Shown here: piece by piece, positions 17,148-25,825 of the stretch
Numbering within the stretch: the stretch's first letter is position 1
Layout of the letters: each line of letters begins with the position of its first letter
Source of the DNA: Njordibacter sp937773555
GTDB lineage: Bacteria > Pseudomonadota > Gammaproteobacteria > Pseudomonadales > Balneatricaceae
Direction of reading: 5' to 3'
NCBI RefSeq assembly: GCF_047730085.1
Contig: NZ_CP159830.1
Span: forward strand, 806,001 to 870,000
DNA: 64,000 nucleotides
Translations under genes and position numbers: made by a program
The notes under the pieces: model-generated
Seen by the model: only the letters and a program-made list of their open reading frames with translations
Database searches by the model: none
What the model was told of the DNA's origin: nothing

Positions 17148-17777
17148 ATGGGTGTAGTCGCTAAACGCTCTTCCATGACGTTTTTTTCTGATGGTTCAAA
17201 TCATTATAGCCACCGTGTGCGTATTGTTTTGGCAGAAAAAGGTGTTACTGTTGACATTATTGATGTTGATGCCGAGCATAAGCCAGAAGACCTGGCAGAT
17301 CTGAACCCGTACAACAGCTTACCAACTCTGGTAGACCGTGATCTAGTGCTTTACGAAGCCAACGTGATGATGGAATATTTAGACGAGCGTTTTCCGCATC
17401 CACCTTTATTGCCAGTATACCCAGTTGCTCGCGCGGAAAGTCGTTTGTACATGTACCGTATTGAGCGTGATTGGTGCCGTCTTGCTGATGTCATTATGAC
17501 CTCGGATGACGAAGTGGAAATTGTAGAAGCGCAAAAAGAGTTACGTGAGAGTCTAATTTCAACAGCACCTATATTTACTGAAAAAGACTTCTTCATGAGT
17601 GAAGAGTTTACTTTGGTAGATTGTTGCATTGCTCCTATTCTGTGGCGTTTGCCGCAGTTGGGTATCGACCTTCCAGAACTACAAGCTGCGCCTATGCTTG
17701 AATATATGGAGCGCATTTTTGCCCGTGAAGGCTTTCAGGAAAGTTTGTCTGAGCTTGAGCATGAAATCCGGCTTTAA
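17148..17777 (+). CDS. sspA: Stringent starvation protein A (RNA polymerase-associated)
   Basis: GST-fold protein without GST activity that binds RNA polymerase and affects stationary-phase and stress expression. I start at ATG 17148 (MGVVAKRSSMTFFSD), giving 209 residues as in E. coli SspA; the frame extends five codons upstream. Highly conserved blocks are SHRVRIVLAEKGV, YNSLPTLVDRDL, EYLDERFPHPPLLPVYPVAR (in part) and LWRLPQLGIDLPE. Followed by sspB after 14 nt. Confidence 0.97.
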   Translation: MGVVAKRSSMTFFSDGSNHYSHRVRIVLAEKGVTVDIIDVDAEHKPEDLADLNPYNSLPTLVDRDLVLYEANVMMEYLDERFPHPPLLPVYPVARAESRLYMYRIERDWCRLADVIMTSDDEVEIVEAQKELRESLISTAPIFTEKDFFMSEEFTLVDCCIAPILWRLPQLGIDLPELQAAPMLEYMERIFAREGFQESLSELEHEIRL

Positions 17778-17791
17778 TTGAGGTCATTAAG

Positions 17792-18229
17792 ATGATGACT
17801 CCAAGCCGGTCTTATTTGTTGCGCGCGCTTCATGAGTGGATTTTAGATAATGACTCCACACCCCATATAGTTGTTGATGCAACAATCAACGATGTTATGG
17901 TGCCAGAGCACTTCATTAGTGATGGGCAGATAGTCCTTAATATTTCTCCTGGATCTGTTGAAGGTTTAAACCTAAGCAATGATGCAATAGAGTTTAATGC
18001 TCGTTTTGGTGGCGTGCCTATGCACGTTTATGTGCCAATTCTGGCTGTCATGGCGATTTATGCTAAAGAAAGTGGCGAAGGTATGGGTTTTGGCTTTGAG
18101 CCCGGTATACCGGACCCAGATGGCCCACAAAGCGTGCCTACTGGTTTGGTAGACAAGCCTAAAACATCGGGAACTGTATCATCGATCGCTAGCCGATCTA
18201 AGCGGCCTACCCTTAAGGTGGTTAAGTAA
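17792..18229 (+). CDS. sspB: ClpXP protease specificity-enhancing factor SspB
   Basis: Adaptor that delivers ssrA-tagged, stalled-ribosome products to ClpXP. The 145 residues have the conserved ssrA-binding domain (about 1-110: RSYLLRALHEWILDN, DGQIVLNISP, FNARFGGVP) and a flexible linker ending in the ClpX-binding tail RPTLKVVK, matching E. coli RPALRVVK. Translationally close to sspA; transcription ends in the palindrome that starts 1 nt after the stop. Confidence 0.97.
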   Translation: MMTPSRSYLLRALHEWILDNDSTPHIVVDATINDVMVPEHFISDGQIVLNISPGSVEGLNLSNDAIEFNARFGGVPMHVYVPILAVMAIYAKESGEGMGFGFEPGIPDPDGPQSVPTGLVDKPKTSGTVSSIASRSKRPTLKVVK

Positions 18230-18230
18230 T

Positions 18231-18280
18231 CTACAAGACAATAAAAAAGGGCCATTAGGCCCTTTTTTATTGTCTTGTAG
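18231..18280. terminator. Bidirectional terminator between sspB and dolP
   Basis: A perfect 23-bp inverted repeat with a 4-nt loop (ATTA) spans 18231-18280. The central part is AAAAAAGGGCC-ATTA-GGCCCTTTTTT, so each strand reads a GC stem followed by six T residues. It separates the convergent sspB and dolP genes and lies 14 nt from the dolP stop. Confidence 0.95.
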
Positions 18281-18294
18281 AAACCATCTTCAGG

Positions 18295-18864
18295 CTAATC
18301 GATATATTCAAATACCTTAACAATGCGTTGTATGCCGCTAGCACTAGAAACAATTCTTACAGCCCAATCTGCCTCCGCATGGGTGACAAGCCCCATCAGA
18401 TAAACGACTCCATTCTCAGTGATGACTTTAATCCGACTCACTGGAAAAGCAGTTTCACCCACCATGCGTGCCTTTACCTTGGTCGTGATGAGGGTGTCAT
18501 TGGTTCTAACAATATATGACGCCGGCCCGCTAACTAAAAGTTCATTATGTACTTTGCGGGCATTGCTTATACCACGGGCTTTTGCACCTGCGATAATCTT
18601 AGTGTCTTCACTGGGCACTTGGCCAATGAGTAACACAATCCCGTTCACGCTGACAGCACCAACATTAGCGTTTGCTAGCAAAGGTGAAGCACGTAGAATA
18701 GCGTCTACTGCAGACGTCTCTATGAGCTGGTCATTGTACAAGGTGCCTAAGGAGCGAGAACCTTTGTTGTCAGTGATTGGCGCACTGTTAAGCAGCGGTG
18801 TACAAGCGCTCACAAAACTGATGCAGCTAGCTAAAGTGATGAGTTGAATACCTCTTTTTAGCAT
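18295..18864 (-). CDS. dolP: Outer-membrane lipoprotein with two BON domains, DolP/YraP
   Basis: Division- and outer-membrane-stress-linked lipoprotein that binds anionic phospholipids in E. coli. The 189 residues start with a lipoprotein signal peptide and lipobox FVSAC (Cys21), then two BON domains (about 50-115 and 125-189) with the glycine-centred pattern NGIVLLIGQVPSE and NGVVYLMGLVTHAEA. The diaA gene ends 1 nt before it on the same strand. Confidence 0.93.
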   Translation of the reverse strand: MLKRGIQLITLASCISFVSACTPLLNSAPITDNKGSRSLGTLYNDQLIETSAVDAILRASPLLANANVGAVSVNGIVLLIGQVPSEDTKIIAGAKARGISNARKVHNELLVSGPASYIVRTNDTLITTKVKARMVGETAFPVSRIKVITENGVVYLMGLVTHAEADWAVRIVSSASGIQRIVKVFEYID

Positions 18865-19458
18865 TTATTCATTGCTCCCAAATAATTGAAAATCGATTAA
18901 ATCACAAAGACAGTGAATGGTTACCAGCTGCAGTTGTAATATGTTCACGCTGTTATCACTAGGAATGCGAATAGCAACATCGTCTGGATCCAAAATTGTG
19001 GCCATATCGCCACCGCTTTGACCAGTAATTGAAATAACTTGTAAGTTACGATTATGGGCAGCTTGTATTGCCTGAATTAAATTACCACAATTACCTTGTT
19101 CTGACATAACAATAACGATGTCACCTTGCTGCCCCAGCGCTGTAATCTGCTTGGCAAACACATCTTGAAAACTAGAGTCACGAATAACTGCACTCATCGT
19201 TGTACTGTCAGCGGCCAAATTAAAAGCGGGTAAGCTTGGGCGTTCTTGCCTGAAACGGCTTAACAAAGCGGCACTAAAATGGTGGCCATTGGCCGCGTTG
19301 GCACCATTGCCACAAATGAGAACTTTACCTTCCTGGATAAAACATTGATGCAGCATCTGTGCTGCTATAGCAATATCTTGAGGTAGATGCTCTGCACTGT
19401 ATGCTGCGCAGCCCATGTGCTCATGGAATTGATTAATAACCCTTTCTTGCAGTTCCAT
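18865..19458 (-). CDS. diaA: SIS-domain protein, DiaA/GmhA-like
   Basis: SIS-fold phosphosugar-binding domain. In E. coli, DiaA at this locus binds DnaA and promotes timely initiation of replication. The 197 residues show ICGNGANAANGHHFSAAL near residue 45, with the Ser-rich sugar-phosphate loop, and VISITGQSGGDMA near 130. Locus order (dolP-diaA-yraN-lpoA) favours DiaA over the heptose isomerase GmhA, which has the same fold. Confidence 0.88.
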   Translation of the reverse strand: MELQERVINQFHEHMGCAAYSAEHLPQDIAIAAQMLHQCFIQEGKVLICGNGANAANGHHFSAALLSRFRQERPSLPAFNLAADSTTMSAVIRDSSFQDVFAKQITALGQQGDIVIVMSEQGNCGNLIQAIQAAHNRNLQVISITGQSGGDMATILDPDDVAIRIPSDNSVNILQLQLVTIHCLCDLIDFQLFGSNE

Positions 19459-19473
19459 TAATGAGCTCTAGCC

Positions 19474-19854
19474 TTAGCCTGAAGTGATAAATGCATTATC
19501 CAACCATTGTATCTGAACTTGGCTATGGGGGCCATCGGAACCACTAATGGCAATAAGATCAAAGCGACAGTTCAACTTGCTGAGTAATGGATAGCGTTGC
19601 AAAAACACCTTAGCGCTATGAATTAAGTGACGTTGTTTGGCATGACTAAGGCTGGCTATGGCGCCACCCATCGTGTGATTTTTACGGTACTTTACTTCAA
19701 CAAATGCCAGCACATCACCTTTTTGAACTATGATGTCAAGCTCACCACCTTTGCAAAAAAAATTACGCGCAATTAAACTCCAGCCCCGTTGCTGTATATG
19801 TTGCCAGGCGATGTCTTCGGCCCATGCCCCCACTTGAGTGGAATTCATCACCAT
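19474..19854 (-). CDS. yraN: YraN-family endonuclease-like protein (UPF0102)
   Basis: Small protein with a restriction-endonuclease-like fold; function not established. From the ATG ending at 19854 it is 126 residues, overlapping the lpoA stop by one base; a second ATG lies two codons later (19848). Conserved segments are GAWAEDIAWQHIQQRGW, ARNFFCKGGELDIIV and VFVEVKYR-like AFVEVKYRKN, which supply the Asp/Glu-x-Lys nuclease core. Between lpoA and diaA as in E. coli. Confidence 0.92.
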   Translation of the reverse strand: MVMNSTQVGAWAEDIAWQHIQQRGWSLIARNFFCKGGELDIIVQKGDVLAFVEVKYRKNHTMGGAIASLSHAKQRHLIHSAKVFLQRYPLLSKLNCRFDLIAISGSDGPHSQVQIQWLDNAFITSG

Positions 19855-21575
19855 TATTTTGGGTCCACAAGCACTTTGCCAGACTTGAATTGCCCCCATG
19901 AACTCTGGGTTACTATCCTGCCAAGGCTATTCATTTGCAAAATGCCGGTTACGCCATCTACGCTGCTATTGGTAAGGTTTTGTAACTCTTCAAGCCTTGG
20001 AAATAGCTGGTATGCATCAACGCCAATAGCAAAAAGGCGTGAGTATCTCTCTCTATTAGGCCATTTTTGGCTTATTTTTTGTTGCACGCTAGGCTGCTCT
20101 ATGAGCCAAGGTAGTTCTGTAAAAATGACGCCTTCTAAATCTCGATCACGGCTCGTATCAGTAGGGCCTTGGTATATGTGGTGGCTTGCATAAACGGGAA
20201 GGTCAGCAGCATAGTGGAAGGCTAATGTTGGGATAATTTGACGCCCATCTGTGGGTAATGAAAATAGCACAATTGCATCAACATCCTTGCGTCGTCGAGG
20301 CTCAAACTTAACAGCGTTGCCACTGCCTGCTAGGTGTGTTTTGAGCATTTTTGCACGTTCATGACTCTGGTTGATGAGTAAGGCTTGGGTAATCGTCTCG
20401 GAATGGTCACCAGCGCCAGAAAAGCTTACCTGATCTGCAATTTCACCACCTAATTCAACCCAAGAGGACTCAAAATGTTGTGCTGCTCTAATAGCCCATG
20501 GCTGGTCTTGGTGCAAAATAATAATTCGCTTATGGCCCGCTGTTAAACTACGTTGAGCTAATTGTAAGGCTTCGTCTTCTACGGCTAAGCCAAACTGAAT
20601 TAAGTTGCTGGTGGTACTATTATTATTACTGCCTATGGGGATGTAATTAAGGGCCAGTGTAGGGATAGGTAGCGCATCTTTTTGACTAAGCTCAATCACC
20701 CTCTTTTTGTCGAGAGGGCCGATGACTATTTCCATCCTATCAGCTGAAGCCTGAAAATAAAGTGCATCAAGGCTGCTTAGTTGTGTGGTGTCATAAACTT
20801 TGATATAGGCAATAGCGTCAGAGCCTGCTTTGGATTCAAACCGAGCAGCCATAAAACCGTCCACCACAGCTTGCCCTGCTTTACCCAGTTTACCGTTCAA
20901 GGGCATGGCTAAGGCAATACGTTTAGGTGCGTTGGCAGCCACATTAATTATGCGCTGAGCAGGTGCCTTGGGGGCTGTTTTAAGTATTATTAGAGGCGCT
21001 TGGTCTATCCCCGTTTCTTCGATGATGTCCTTAACAGCGGGCCCTGGGAGTGTATTGGCAACACCCTCCGGTTTTGCATCAAGCTGGATGATTAAGTCTT
21101 GGTACTTCTCACTGTTCACAGAAGTGGTTGGACGCTGTTGGGTTTCAGTAACCGCATTGTCAGGTATCACTAAGCTAGCGGCTATCTTGTCCTTGGAGAC
21201 AATGCTTTTTTGAACGGGTATTAACGCTTGAGCTACTGCTATTGCTTTGGAAGGCTTAGTTATTGTTATCAGTGCTGGCGCTGGTTCTGGTTTTTGTATT
21301 GACGTCAGTGTTGGTGCTAGTGTTAGTGCTGCCTTTGGTATAGGTATTATTTTTGGTTGTGTGTTTGGCTTTGGTGCTTTTTTTTGAGTCAAATCCAAAT
21401 TAATAACAATCGTATCTGCAACTTTTTTAGTGGCTACCTTTGCTTGGGCTGGTGTCATCACAGGTTTGGGTGCTGGGGATGTTGGAAGCACATTTTGCTG
21501 CTGACAAGCACTGAGAAATACTAAGCACCATGTGAGGCTTGTGAAGCGTAAGCAATAGTGTCGGATTAAGGTCAT
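19854..21575 (-). CDS. lpoA: Penicillin-binding protein activator LpoA
   Basis: Outer-membrane lipoprotein that reaches through the periplasm to activate the PBP1a peptidoglycan synthase. The 573 residues begin with a lipoprotein signal and lipobox LSAC (Cys24). Residues about 30-210 are rich in Lys, Pro, Ala and Thr and look disordered. Residues about 210-573 form the LpoA periplasmic-binding-protein-like domain (RIALAMPLNGKLGKAGQAV, VIGPLDKKRVIEL, RIIILHQDQPWAIRAA). E. coli LpoA is longer (678) and has a helical TPR-like N-terminal domain instead of the linker. Confidence 0.9.
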   Translation of the reverse strand: MTLIRHYCLRFTSLTWCLVFLSACQQQNVLPTSPAPKPVMTPAQAKVATKKVADTIVINLDLTQKKAPKPNTQPKIIPIPKAALTLAPTLTSIQKPEPAPALITITKPSKAIAVAQALIPVQKSIVSKDKIAASLVIPDNAVTETQQRPTTSVNSEKYQDLIIQLDAKPEGVANTLPGPAVKDIIEETGIDQAPLIILKTAPKAPAQRIINVAANAPKRIALAMPLNGKLGKAGQAVVDGFMAARFESKAGSDAIAYIKVYDTTQLSSLDALYFQASADRMEIVIGPLDKKRVIELSQKDALPIPTLALNYIPIGSNNNSTTSNLIQFGLAVEDEALQLAQRSLTAGHKRIIILHQDQPWAIRAAQHFESSWVELGGEIADQVSFSGAGDHSETITQALLINQSHERAKMLKTHLAGSGNAVKFEPRRRKDVDAIVLFSLPTDGRQIIPTLAFHYAADLPVYASHHIYQGPTDTSRDRDLEGVIFTELPWLIEQPSVQQKISQKWPNRERYSRLFAIGVDAYQLFPRLEELQNLTNSSVDGVTGILQMNSLGRIVTQSSWGQFKSGKVLVDPK

Positions 21576-21705
21576 AAAGCATTCTTAGCAGGTATGGTTT
21601 AGGCGGTTTAGGTTACAATACCCTTAGCTCAGACCTCTGCTTTTATCTGAGTTAAGTAAGCCTAGCATAAAAGCTCGGTCAAACAAGTCCAAAAGGCCCA
21701 AAGGC

Positions 21706-22548
21706 ATGACAACAGCAATTCTTTATGTAGTTTCAACTCCTATTGGTAACTTAGAAGATCTAAGCCCAAGGGCTGTAGACACTCTAAAAAAAGTAGACCT
21801 CATCGCCGCTGAAGATACACGCCACAGTGGCCGGTTAATGCAACACTTTTCTATATCTACGCCAATGTTAGCGGTACACGATCATAATGAGCGACAAAGG
21901 GCCCAGGCACTGGTGCAAAAATTGGCAGCGGGCCAATCTATTGCCTTAATTTCAGATGCTGGGACACCACTTATTTCAGATCCAGGGTATCACCTTGTGA
22001 GTGCAGTTCGCGATGCAGGGTACAGGGTCGTTCCCATAGTGGGCCCCTGTGCATTAATTGCAGGACTCAGTGTGTCGGGGTTGTCCACTGATCGATTTAG
22101 CTTTTATGGTTTTTTACCCGCTAAAAGCAGCGGTCGTAGGCAACATCTGGCGCTGCTAGCTAAAGTGACTCATACCCAAGTATTCTATGAGTCCCCGCAT
22201 CGTATTGTTGCCATGGTTGACGACATTGTGTCAGTCATAGGCCCAGACAGGCAATTAGTCTTGGCTCGAGAACTTACCAAAACCTTTGAAACTGTTTACG
22301 GTGCCCCTGCAAGTAAAGTACAAGCCTGGTTGTCGGCTGATCACAACCAGCAAAAAGGCGAGTTTGTGGTGCTCATTGAGGGCGCAGAGCCAGAACAGTT
22401 GCAGGATATTGGCCCAGAAGAGGAACGTATGCTCACTTTATTATTAGCGGAGTTGCCTATAAAAAAGGCAGCAGCTATTACTGCGGCTATTACGGGGCAT
22501 AAAAAAAAGGCATTGTATGACAGAGCCCTAGAGCTGCAGGGTAAGTAA
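21706..22548 (+). CDS. rsmI: 16S rRNA 2'-O-methyltransferase RsmI
   Basis: SAM-dependent enzyme that 2'-O-methylates C1402 of 16S rRNA. The 280 residues show the tetrapyrrole-methylase fold: LYVVSTPIGNLEDLSPRA at the start, AAEDTRHSGRLMQH, ALISDAGTPLISDPGYHLV (in part), IVGPCALIAGLSVSGL and ARELTKTFE. Divergent from lpoA across 130 bp; rnpB follows 59 nt downstream, as in Pseudomonas. Confidence 0.97.
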   Translation: MTTAILYVVSTPIGNLEDLSPRAVDTLKKVDLIAAEDTRHSGRLMQHFSISTPMLAVHDHNERQRAQALVQKLAAGQSIALISDAGTPLISDPGYHLVSAVRDAGYRVVPIVGPCALIAGLSVSGLSTDRFSFYGFLPAKSSGRRQHLALLAKVTHTQVFYESPHRIVAMVDDIVSVIGPDRQLVLARELTKTFETVYGAPASKVQAWLSADHNQQKGEFVVLIEGAEPEQLQDIGPEEERMLTLLLAELPIKKAAAITAAITGHKKKALYDRALELQGK

Positions 22549-22572
22549 CTGCAGCTTAGTCTGTATTTGGCC

Positions 22573-22601
22573 TTGCCAGCGCTAGCTAAACTCGGTATCC
22601 T
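22573..22601 (+). promoter_or_regulatory. rnpB promoter with GC-rich discriminator
   Basis: TTGCCA (22573-22578), a 17-bp spacer and TATCCT (22596-22601) lie just before RNase P RNA. The bases between the -10 and the expected RNA start (22602-22608) read GCGCGCG, typical of promoters under growth-rate and ppGpp control. Confidence 0.75.
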
Positions 22602-22607
22602 GCGCGC

Positions 22608-22978
<371 letters not shown>

Positions 22979-23011
22979 TCACCCCAGTTTCCAAGCCTTT
23001 TTTGACGGGTT

Positions 23012-23063
23012 AGGCAAGGTTTAGATACTAAATAGCCTTCCTTGCCTGCGTTTAGCCGTTTTT
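23012..23063 (+). terminator. Possible terminator downstream of rnpB
   Basis: AGGCAAGG (23012-23019) and CCTTGCCT (23040-23047) form an 8-bp stem with a 20-nt loop. A T-rich run (23058-23063) is 10 nt beyond, so the fit to a simple terminator is loose. Confidence 0.35.
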
Positions 23064-23404
23064 CTTGTTTGATATCTGATGCATTAGGTCTGAGTAGAGA
23101 GCTTACATCTCTTCTAGTTCCTCGTCAGTCTCTGAGTAGGTCTGGGCAATAACGACTAAAGACTCCATTAGGCTGTAGATACCTCGATCAACTCTCTTTA
23201 AATCCGTTGCTAGGGCTGTGTTGCTTGACATTCTGAGGATGATGGACTGTATGTCTCGATGGAGATCCTCTGATAGTGACTGGCACAATTGGCTATAAAG
23301 CTCATCTTCTTCAGGCTCTTAAACGCATCTGGTTCAGCCTCATTTATGCGATTCATATTAGCTAAAAAGTGAGCAACCATGGCTGACTTATCAATCTTCT
23401 TCAT
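23052..23404 (-). pseudogene. Broken copy of a small helical protein of unknown function
   Basis: Related to the intact 98-residue gene at 24827-25123 but carrying two lesions. The N-terminal frame from the ATG ending at 23404 (MKKIDKSAMV) loses the homologous frame near 23318, where a -1 shift is needed to reach EPEEDELYSQLCQSLSEDL. Downstream, homology runs through DLHRDI and VDRGIYSLMESLVVIA to a TAA at 23103-23105, then continues in frame for 16 codons (YSDLMHQISNKKN against YMDLMNQIVDKSN) to a stop at the same place as the paralogue's. A short product from an internal TTG (23288) cannot be excluded. The ATG at 23404 overlaps the end of the upstream gene by 14 nt. Confidence 0.75.
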
Positions 23405-23729
23405 TCTCTTCTTCTGCGACTAAAGTTGACACTGCACTGTGACCAAACAGTAGGTCATGAATGCTGGGGTCTTCTGTGTATTCCCACTTATACATCTCTA
23501 CCTTTCCATCTATTACAAACGCCTTAATAAACTGTTCATCTGTTAGCGAATTAACGTTGTAGCAGTAATCGAGACACTCCTGAATATGTCCTTTGTCCAG
23601 TCCATCTGGGTCGAGCAAGTGCTCGCCTACCGCCATGAGCTCCCACGCAATCAAATCGAGCTTATGTTGCTCTATAGATTGTTCTGACTGACCTTTCTTG
23701 TACATCCGCTCTTGTGTTGGGTCGGGCAT
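23391..23729 (-). CDS. Hypothetical protein with acidic C-terminal tail
   Basis: I do not recognise this 112-residue protein. It has no signal peptide or membrane segment, looks soluble and mostly helical, and ends in an acidic tail (EEENEED). Central part contains DGLDKGHIQECLDYCYNVN and FVIDGKVEMYKWEY. The ribosome-binding region reads close to AAAGAAAT. Its 3' end overlaps the start of the broken gene downstream, which suggests the two were translationally coupled partners. Confidence 0.65.
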   Translation of the reverse strand: MPDPTQERMYKKGQSEQSIEQHKLDLIAWELMAVGEHLLDPDGLDKGHIQECLDYCYNVNSLTDEQFIKAFVIDGKVEMYKWEYTEDPSIHDLLFGHSAVSTLVAEEENEED

Positions 23730-23893
23730 TTTATTTCTTTATCCTCGATGGTTAAGAACGCTGGGCATTTTATACTTTAATGTGCCCTTGACTGTGTGTA
23801 TCTGAGTAATTAATGGCAACATATTAGAACATTTATTGATAACAAATAGGTATACTGGTGACTGAAGATTATAACTAATGTGAGACTAAGTGG

Positions 23894-24598
23894 ATGCGTA
23901 TGTACAAGTTTATAGTTGCAGTAGGCTTTTCAATGCTACTTGGCAATGGCGTTGCAGTTGCAGCTGATTACGATACGGGGTTTAAGTTTTTTCAAATAGG
24001 CGAATACAAAGCTGCTCTAGCAGAGTGGGTGCCTTTGGCTGAGCAAGGGGATGTTGTTGCTCAAAATAGCCTTGGAGCTCTTTACAAGTTTGGGTTGGGT
24101 GTGACGCAGAACGCTAAAACTGCTGTGAAGTGGTACAGCTTAGCAGCTGAGCAAGGTGATGCAGCTGGCCAGTATGGTTTGGGAACTATGTACGCCAATG
24201 GTGAAGGTGTGCCAGTGAATAAACAGACAGCATTAAAGTGGTATGCCTTGGCAGCGGAACAGGGGGATGCGGATGCTCAATTTAATCTTGGGGTTATGTA
24301 CCATCAAGGTCAAGGTGTTTTAGAGAATGATGAAACAGCCGTAAAATGGTATACCCTAGCAGCTCAGCAAGGGCTTGCTGAGGCACAAGCTAATCTTGGT
24401 GTTATGTATCAACATGGAAATGGTATTCCAAAAGACATTGACCGAGCCTATATGTGGTTTAACATTGGGGCCTATGGTGGCAGTGATTTTGGTGCTAGAA
24501 ATAAACAAGCACTTGATAAGAAAATGAACAGTGCGAAAAGAACTAGGTTACAAGAACTGTCTAATAATTGTTTAGCAAGTGGTTATAAAGACTGTTAA
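23894..24598 (+). CDS. Exported Sel1-repeat protein
   Basis: Probable periplasmic scaffold protein; such proteins usually mediate protein contacts and specific roles vary. The 234 residues begin with a signal peptide (cleavage near AVA-AD, residue 24) followed by four Sel1-like helical repeats of 36 residues (about 55-198), each with the pattern A-x-LG-x-MY-x-G-x-GV-x-x-x-A-x-KWY-x-LAAEQG. A C-terminal part has two cysteines (NNCLASGYKDC). Stands alone on the plus strand; TATACT at 23851-23856 is a candidate -10. Confidence 0.85.
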   Translation: MRMYKFIVAVGFSMLLGNGVAVAADYDTGFKFFQIGEYKAALAEWVPLAEQGDVVAQNSLGALYKFGLGVTQNAKTAVKWYSLAAEQGDAAGQYGLGTMYANGEGVPVNKQTALKWYALAAEQGDADAQFNLGVMYHQGQGVLENDETAVKWYTLAAQQGLAEAQANLGVMYQHGNGIPKDIDRAYMWFNIGAYGGSDFGARNKQALDKKMNSAKRTRLQELSNNCLASGYKDC

Positions 24599-24826
24599 AA
24601 ATAATCATCTGCACAGGGATGTGTAGATAAAACTGGTCAAAGGGTGCTGGTTTAATCGTGGCTATTTTAGCCATTGTAACTAGTCAAGGTTGCCCTTCTG
24701 GTTCAGTCCACTGTCGTTAGATGTGGGTGAGTCTCCCCTTTATTTGCTAACTATTTCATCCCCGTTAGAGATGGTAAGCTATGGCTAAAAAGGCGCTTTA
24801 GTCTGCCTGCGTATACCCAGCCTTTT

Positions 24827-25123
24827 CTATGCGTTACTTTTATCGACAATCTGATTCATTAGGTCCATATAGCTGCCTATCATCTCGTCGAGTTCCTCTT
24901 CTGACTCTGAGTATGTTTTAGCGATCACTACTAGAGATTCCATCAAACTATATATACCTCGGTCAACGATATGGAGGTCATTGGTGTGAGCAGTGTTGCT
25001 GATGAGCCTGCTTGTCAATGTGAGGATATCTCTATGTAGGTCGTCAGACAGGGATTGAGACAATACTGAATCAAAACCATCATCTGTAGGCCCCTCAATT
25101 ATGTTTGGCTTCGTATCGGTCAT
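24827..25123 (-). CDS. Small helical protein of unknown function (intact paralogue)
   Basis: I do not recognise the family. The 98-residue protein is acidic and predicted helical, with no signal peptide or membrane segment. It shares roughly 70% identity over about 61 residues with the broken gene at 23052-23404; the run VDRGIYSLMESLVVIA is identical. The differing N-terminus (MTDTKPNIIEG) and absence of the 112-residue neighbour suggest a duplicated copy now standing alone. It is preceded by GGAAATGAG, a fair ribosome-binding site. Confidence 0.65.
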   Translation of the reverse strand: MTDTKPNIIEGPTDDGFDSVLSQSLSDDLHRDILTLTSRLISNTAHTNDLHIVDRGIYSLMESLVVIAKTYSESEEELDEMIGSYMDLMNQIVDKSNA

Positions 25124-25417
25124 CTCATTTCCTTATTTATTTGATGCGTTTGCTTTGGGTAAATGTGACAATAACTTAAACACTCTACCACATGCGCCAC
25201 AATTCATTGTTGCTTCTATTAAGGGTGTCAATTTATAAACATTTTTTTAGCAACTTAATTGGCCAGTAAGTCGCTGCTGTTGTTTTTGCAAGGAGACTTA
25301 AAGCTGAGAAAGTAGATGACTAAAAAACTGCACTGGACAGAATCTAGGCGCGAAGAGTAATCTGCATTAGCACCTTAGTGGCAGCATAAATGGACTGACT
25401 TTTATTATGAGAAAATC

Positions 25418-25825
25418 ATGAAGATCCGAAAATTTCAAGAATCAGACCGTATTAGTTTGATTGAGCTATGGACTGTAGTTTTCCCCAGCGACCCCCTTCA
25501 CAACAAGCCATCAACTGTTGTTTCAGCTAAACTTGCTGTGGACGACCTTATCTTCGTAGCAGAGCAGGGTGGTCAACTAATTGGTGCGTGCATGGCTGGC
25601 TATGACGGGCATCGCGGATGGCTATATTCAGTTGCCGTACTTAAAGAGCATCGTCGAAGTGGCAGTGGTGCAGCGCTTGTAAAATATGCCATCCAAACAC
25701 TAAAAACCATCGGTTGTATTAAGGTTAATCTTCAAATTCGCTCAACCAATGCGGAAGTTGCAGCATTCTATCAAGCGTTAGGGTTCAGCGTTGAGGATCG
25801 ACTGAGTATGGGGCGGTTTATTTAA
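25418..25825 (+). CDS. GNAT-family N-acetyltransferase, YpeA-like
   Basis: Acetyl-CoA-dependent acetyltransferase; substrate unknown. The 135 residues resemble E. coli YpeA in length and layout: IRKFQESDRISLIELW at the start, AGYDGHRGWLYSVAVLKEHR, the acetyl-CoA pyrophosphate loop RRSGSGAAL (R/Q-x-x-G-x-G/A) and AAFYQALGFSVED at the end. The stop overlaps the convergent DCC gene by 8 nt. Confidence 0.88.
   Translation: MKIRKFQESDRISLIELWTVVFPSDPLHNKPSTVVSAKLAVDDLIFVAEQGGQLIGACMAGYDGHRGWLYSVAVLKEHRRSGSGAALVKYAIQTLKTIGCIKVNLQIRSTNAEVAAFYQALGFSVEDRLSMGRFI

Noticed and set aside
23300..23325. Programmed -1 frameshift joining the two frames of the small gene
   Set aside because: No X-XXY-YYZ slippery heptamer is present and the downstream in-frame TAA is a second lesion, so mutation is the simpler explanation.
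23210..23404. Separate 64-codon gene on the minus strand
   Set aside because: Only its first 28 or so codons belong to the broken small gene; the rest is an out-of-frame reading of the homologous region.
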